A stretch of 32,698 nt of DNA from an uncultured Roseiflexaceae bacterium (lineage in GTDB: Bacteria > Chloroflexota > Chloroflexia > Chloroflexales > Roseiflexaceae): contig CAIPUQ010000596.1 of the NCBI GenBank assembly GCA_903868295.1, positions 1-32,698 of the forward strand. Reading direction: 5' to 3'. Numbering within the stretch: the stretch's first letter is position 1; each line of letters starts with the position of its first letter. Shown here piece after piece: positions 26,101 through 29,871 of this stretch. The notes beneath the pieces were generated by a model. The model did no database searches. It was given only the letters and a program-made list of their open reading frames with translations, and had not been told where the DNA came from. The translations under genes and the position numbers were made by a program.

Positions 26101-28416
26101 CTGGATGCTCTTTGGGTCTTCGGAGACAATGCCCGCACTATAGCCTAGTTCTTCGGTTGCAATCATACCTGCAAGATTGAAATCAGTGTAATAGCGTTGG
26201 ATGACTGTGGTGTACTCTACACGCTCTTCAGGCGTACAGGTATCCATACCGGTAGGGCAACGATCTTGGATCGAATTGACCAGCCACTGCAGGCGATATT
26301 GATGGCCGACCAGCCATGGTGTCGCACTCGTCTCGTAGTAGGACTGTGCCGAGAATCCCACCACGCTACCGGTGTAATCGTAGACAGGCTGTAAAGGGAC
26401 CGATAGCGTCACTTCAGATGCACTCTTGTTGCCGTTATTGTCGTAACTCCAGCTTGCACTGATGCCGTAGGGTGCAAGTTTCGCTTTGTCGAGCCACGCA
26501 GGGACATTGGTATCGGGTGGACATGGTAACGCTGTTGTACACACCTTGACGGGGAGATTGCCGGTCGAACCAGCACTCACCGACACGCGCACTTCCAACA
26601 TCGGCGTGACTTTGATATCGCCGTTATTGGCTTTACTTTCGGTCGACATGTAGGATGGACTCGTTGCAAATGTGGTGTCTTTGATACGTTCAATCTGACC
26701 GGCATTGTCGTCTTTCGGCCAGTCGTAGATGGCATTATTGACGCTGAGGAGGGTACGATCGACCGGCGCAATCTGCAGGTCGACGACTAAGGGTTTGACT
26801 GTTGTGGTCGTACCGTTGATGCGGAGTTGCATTGGGGTGTTTTCGCCATAGACAGTATTGTCTTTTGCATTTTGGGCGATGTCGTAGGCGTCGGGTATTT
26901 TGTCGTTGTCGTTATCGTCATCGAGAAAATCAGGAATGAGATCTCCATCGGTATCGGCACAATCGGCTGATTGATTCTGCATTTTTTCGACACACTCAAT
27001 CCCATCGACGACCGAATCACCGTTGGTATCGCTGACGAGGGGCGCGGAATAGTATGCAGAACCGTCATATGTCGTTGGATACTTTACTTCTACGCCATCA
27101 CTCAATCCATCACCATCGGTGTCGGAGTTTTTGGGGCGCGTTCCTAACAATTGTTCTTGTGCGTCCGTCAACCCATCAGAATCACTGTCAGCGAGCAAAG
27201 GGTCCGAACCAAAGAGAGCCTCTTGGGTATTGCTCAGACCGTCACCGTCGGTGTCGACCGTATCTGTGGGTTCATCCCGACTCGCGGTACGCGCGGTGCT
27301 GCTCGAAAAGAGCGGCTGATCAAGCACCGACACACCAGCAGCGGGGAGTGCTATGGGCACACCCTGCTGGAGTGGCGACACTAAGGGGTTGAACAGGGCT
27401 GGGGGTGCTTCAGGCTTTGGGTTTGGGTCAGTCTGATTGACGGTTGCAGCCGCAGCGTGCGGAATATTGCTGTAGGGTTGATAGCCTATCAGAACGACCA
27501 TGAGAAGGGTAAACGGGACGGTGAGTTTTTTCGCATGTATCAATAACGCCCGCGCTATGACGACCACCAACGCAAGTGCCAGAACAGACAATAGCCACTT
27601 CAAGACAACCGCACTATCGAGCTGCGCAAATTCACTCAACACATACAAGGGTTGATTCATGAAATTTTGCAGTGCCAAGCCCGAGCGCGCATACCCAAAA
27701 AATGTCGACCGAATCGTGTTCTGTACGGCACCCTGTGTGCCATTCGCCGGGAATGAAAGCTTCAGCTCCAACGCAGAGGGTAATCCATCACTGTCAACGA
27801 CGATGTGTCCAGTACCCGTGGCTGATTTGAGCTGTGCCGACTGGGCCAACGATGTCCATTCATCGCGGTATGCGATGCCATTCGTGCTGTCGATTTTGAG
27901 CAGCCGCTCGAAATGCGCGGCGAATGCCTTACCATCGAATCCGAACGCATAGCCGGGATTGGCACCATCGACAGCATTGGCATTGACCACGCCCGACAAG
28001 AATGTCAGTGTATTCATCTGCGCGACATTTGTTGTGGCCTTGACCTGTTGCCAATCCGAACCGGGTTGACGCATATAGGTCACGCCGCGCTCACGGCGGA
28101 CCTCCAGCATGATGCCATTTTGGTTTTGAATGGTGATTTCACTAGTATGGTTCGACTCATCGACCGAACCGTCGATGACCAATAGATCACGACGACTTTC
28201 TTTGCCGGTGTTGGTGATGCGTGGTGCATAATCGCTGATAGAGTCTATTTCGGTGTGGAATGAGTACGCACCACTCAGCTTTGCAACCTCTTGGACGCGC
28301 CGCATACGTTCGAGCGGGCTGACCCGTTGCTGTGCCGACACAACGAGAAATGTGCTTGTTAGGAGCACAACGATCGAGAGCAACACAGCAGTCAGATACG
28401 TAAATGTCTTGTTCAT
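8128..28416 (-). CDS. giant multi-domain exported/surface protein (LamG, TSP3-like, discoidin-like, P-domain, RCC1)
   Basis: 6818-aa ORF 8128..28584 without a stop. Signal peptide [28 protein letters not shown] after an ATGATGATG with GGGGA upstream places the start at 28416 (28419/28422 possible). The N-terminal part of the ORF call runs through a terminator hairpin and is probably not translated. Confidence 0.9.
   Translation of the reverse strand: [6762 protein letters not shown]
8340..9120 (-). other. domain: C-terminal RCC1-type beta-propeller of the giant protein
   Basis: Repeated units such as [54 protein letters not shown] and [27 protein letters not shown]. About seven units if degenerate ones are counted. 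Confidence 0.75.
9845..10255 (-). other. domain: proprotein-convertase P-domain-like module
   Basis: [56 protein letters not shown]...[32 protein letters not shown] follows the P_proprotein pattern (LxSPSGT...G.W.L...D...D.G.l....L.f). Confidence 0.7.
13270..14300 (-). other. domain: LVIVD-type beta-propeller-like region
   Basis: Repeats such as [55 protein letters not shown] and [49 protein letters not shown]. Confidence 0.5.
14860..15230 (-). other. domain: F5/8C (discoidin)-like module 2
   Basis: [43 protein letters not shown]...[22 protein letters not shown]. Confidence 0.7.
20690..21150 (-). other. domain: F5/8C (discoidin)-like module 1
   Basis: [45 protein letters not shown]...[24 protein letters not shown]. 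Confidence 0.75.
23500..23892 (-). other. domain: second thrombospondin type-3-like DxDxDG Ca-binding cluster
   Basis: [34 protein letters not shown]...[34 protein letters not shown]...[16 protein letters not shown]. Confidence 0.85.
24640..25160 (-). other. internal polytopic hydrophobic segment of the giant protein
   Basis: [18 protein letters not shown]...[28 protein letters not shown]...[39 protein letters not shown]. Confidence 0.75.
26881..27270 (-). other. domain: first thrombospondin type-3-like DxDxDG Ca-binding cluster
   Basis: [59 protein letters not shown]...[25 protein letters not shown]. Confidence 0.88.
27478..27606 (-). other. predicted transmembrane pair near the N-terminus of the giant protein
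   Basis: [41 protein letters not shown]: two hydrophobic stretches split by a HAKK turn. Confidence 0.75.
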
Positions 28417-28481
28417 CATCATTCCCCATTGTGGATTTGTGATAAGTATCGACGCTGAAGAGATGTATGTATCATCGATTT

Positions 28482-28500
28482 TTCGTCGATAAACGACGAA
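28482..28500. promoter_or_regulatory. inverted repeat upstream of the giant gene (possible operator or 5'-UTR hairpin)
   Basis: TTCGTCG (28482-28488) ataaa CGACGAA (28494-28500), about 65-85 bp upstream of the probable start. Confidence 0.4.
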
Positions 28501-28557
28501 TTTTATGCGATTGTTCCGACTATCTGCGCAATCCAAACATTTGCACCGATGTTCCAT

Positions 28558-28593
28558 ACAAAAATGCAGCACTCTTTTGTTCAAGAATGCTGC
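28558..28593 (-). terminator. rho-independent terminator after the MoxR/VWA operon
   Basis: Minus strand: gcagcattctt-gaacaa-aagagtgctgc (11-bp stem, one G-U) followed by ATTTTTG. Confidence 0.8.
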
Positions 28594-28668
28594 ACAATAT
28601 GGTTTTCCAATCGTCAGAATCGTTCGTTATTGGCGACGCTGATGCACGTTAATCGTGTAAACGTGACT

Positions 28669-29871
28669 CTAATTGTTACTATCTCCGAGTGGTGAAGTCG
28701 ACACGCGTCGAGGCGACCGCTTTTCATCGCGCATGGTAGCCAGCATTTTGCCGAGTTGTTCGATACTGACCAGATTGTGGACGGGGATGAATTCGTCGAT
28801 GAACGGCATTGCGGCGACCATACCCTGGGTAAGCGGTTGGTAGCGTGGGTTGCCCAGCAGTGGATTCAGCCATATCAGACGGTGGCAGGAGCGTTGCAGT
28901 CGAGCCATTTCTTGGGACAAGAGTGTCGGATCACCGCGATCCCAGCCATCGCTGATGACCAGGACGACCGGCCCGCGTGACAGGACACGGCGCGACCAAC
29001 GCACGTTGAATTCGCGGATGGTATTGCCGATGCGGGTGCCGCCCGACCAGTCGAGGACTTGCTTGCTGACCAGGGCGACCGCATCGTCGACATCGCGCGA
29101 GCGGAGCAGACGGGTCACTCGTGTCAGTCGCGTGCCAAAAACAAACGATTCGACGTGGTCCATCCCGTCGTTGAGGGTATGGACAAATTGCAGCAACATG
29201 CGGCTGTAGCGGTCCATCGAGCCGCTGATGTCGCACAGCACCACGAGTGGACGGCGCCGATAGCGTGGCGACCGATACGACATGTGGAGCGGCTCGCCGG
29301 CAGAACGCATGCTCGAGCGCATGATGCTGCGCAGATCGATAACGCCACGGCGCTTGTCGCGACGGGACCGCCGCGTCCGCCGCAAGGCAGGGCGCCACTT
29401 CATGCGGCGCATCATGTCGCGCGCTTGTTGGACTTCGTCGTGCGAGTAGCTGCCGAAGTCGCGCGTTCGCAGGGTCTCGCTCCCGCTGTAGACCATGGTC
29501 GCGCCGACTTTTTGCTCCTCGAGGTTGTCGGGGGTATCGCCTTCGTTGTCGTCCCCGGCCCCCGGCTTGCGGCGCGGCAAACGCAACGGGCGTTGCGGGA
29601 CGCGAATGACCGGCAACGTTGTCTCTTGGACGTCGAGTGCAGACAAGCGCCGAAAGTAGAAGGCAAACGCCGATTCGAAAATCGGCATGTCATCTGCTTT
29701 GGCGATCAACGTGCACAAGGCAGCGTCGTGCAGTGCCTCGCGGTCGGTCACGGTAACGTATGTCAACGCTGCAGCGAAATCGAGCAAATTGCCCGTGCCG
29801 ACACGCACGCCCATCGCACGCAACAGATGCACGAAGCCGACGATGTGTTGGCTGATGTGCCCCTCGGTCAT
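28669..29871 (-). CDS. VWA-domain protein, CoxE-like
   Basis: 400 aa; MIDAS motif VVLCDISGSMDRYSRMLLQFVHTL, HxxxFGTRLTRVT-type segment (VESFVFGTRLTRVTRLL), WSGGTRIG, LVISDGWDRGD. ATGA overlap with the upstream MoxR gene. Confidence 0.88.
   Translation of the reverse strand: MTEGHISQHIVGFVHLLRAMGVRVGTGNLLDFAAALTYVTVTDREALHDAALCTLIAKADDMPIFESAFAFYFRRLSALDVQETTLPVIRVPQRPLRLPRRKPGAGDDNEGDTPDNLEEQKVGATMVYSGSETLRTRDFGSYSHDEVQQARDMMRRMKWRPALRRTRRSRRDKRRGVIDLRSIMRSSMRSAGEPLHMSYRSPRYRRRPLVVLCDISGSMDRYSRMLLQFVHTLNDGMDHVESFVFGTRLTRVTRLLRSRDVDDAVALVSKQVLDWSGGTRIGNTIREFNVRWSRRVLSRGPVVLVISDGWDRGDPTLLSQEMARLQRSCHRLIWLNPLLGNPRYQPLTQGMVAAMPFIDEFIPVHNLVSIEQLGKMLATMRDEKRSPRRVSTSPLGDSNN

Noticed and set aside
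26881-27270. GTC/ATCG-rich periodic DNA (possible satellite)
   Set aside because: Explained by DxDxDG coding on the minus strand (TSP3-like Ca-binding repeats).
28128-28584. Extended N-terminus of the giant ORF (MNKRVLHFCMEHRCK...)
   Set aside because: The extension reads through a terminator hairpin and the upstream leader; the signal peptide and SD place the start at 28416-28422.
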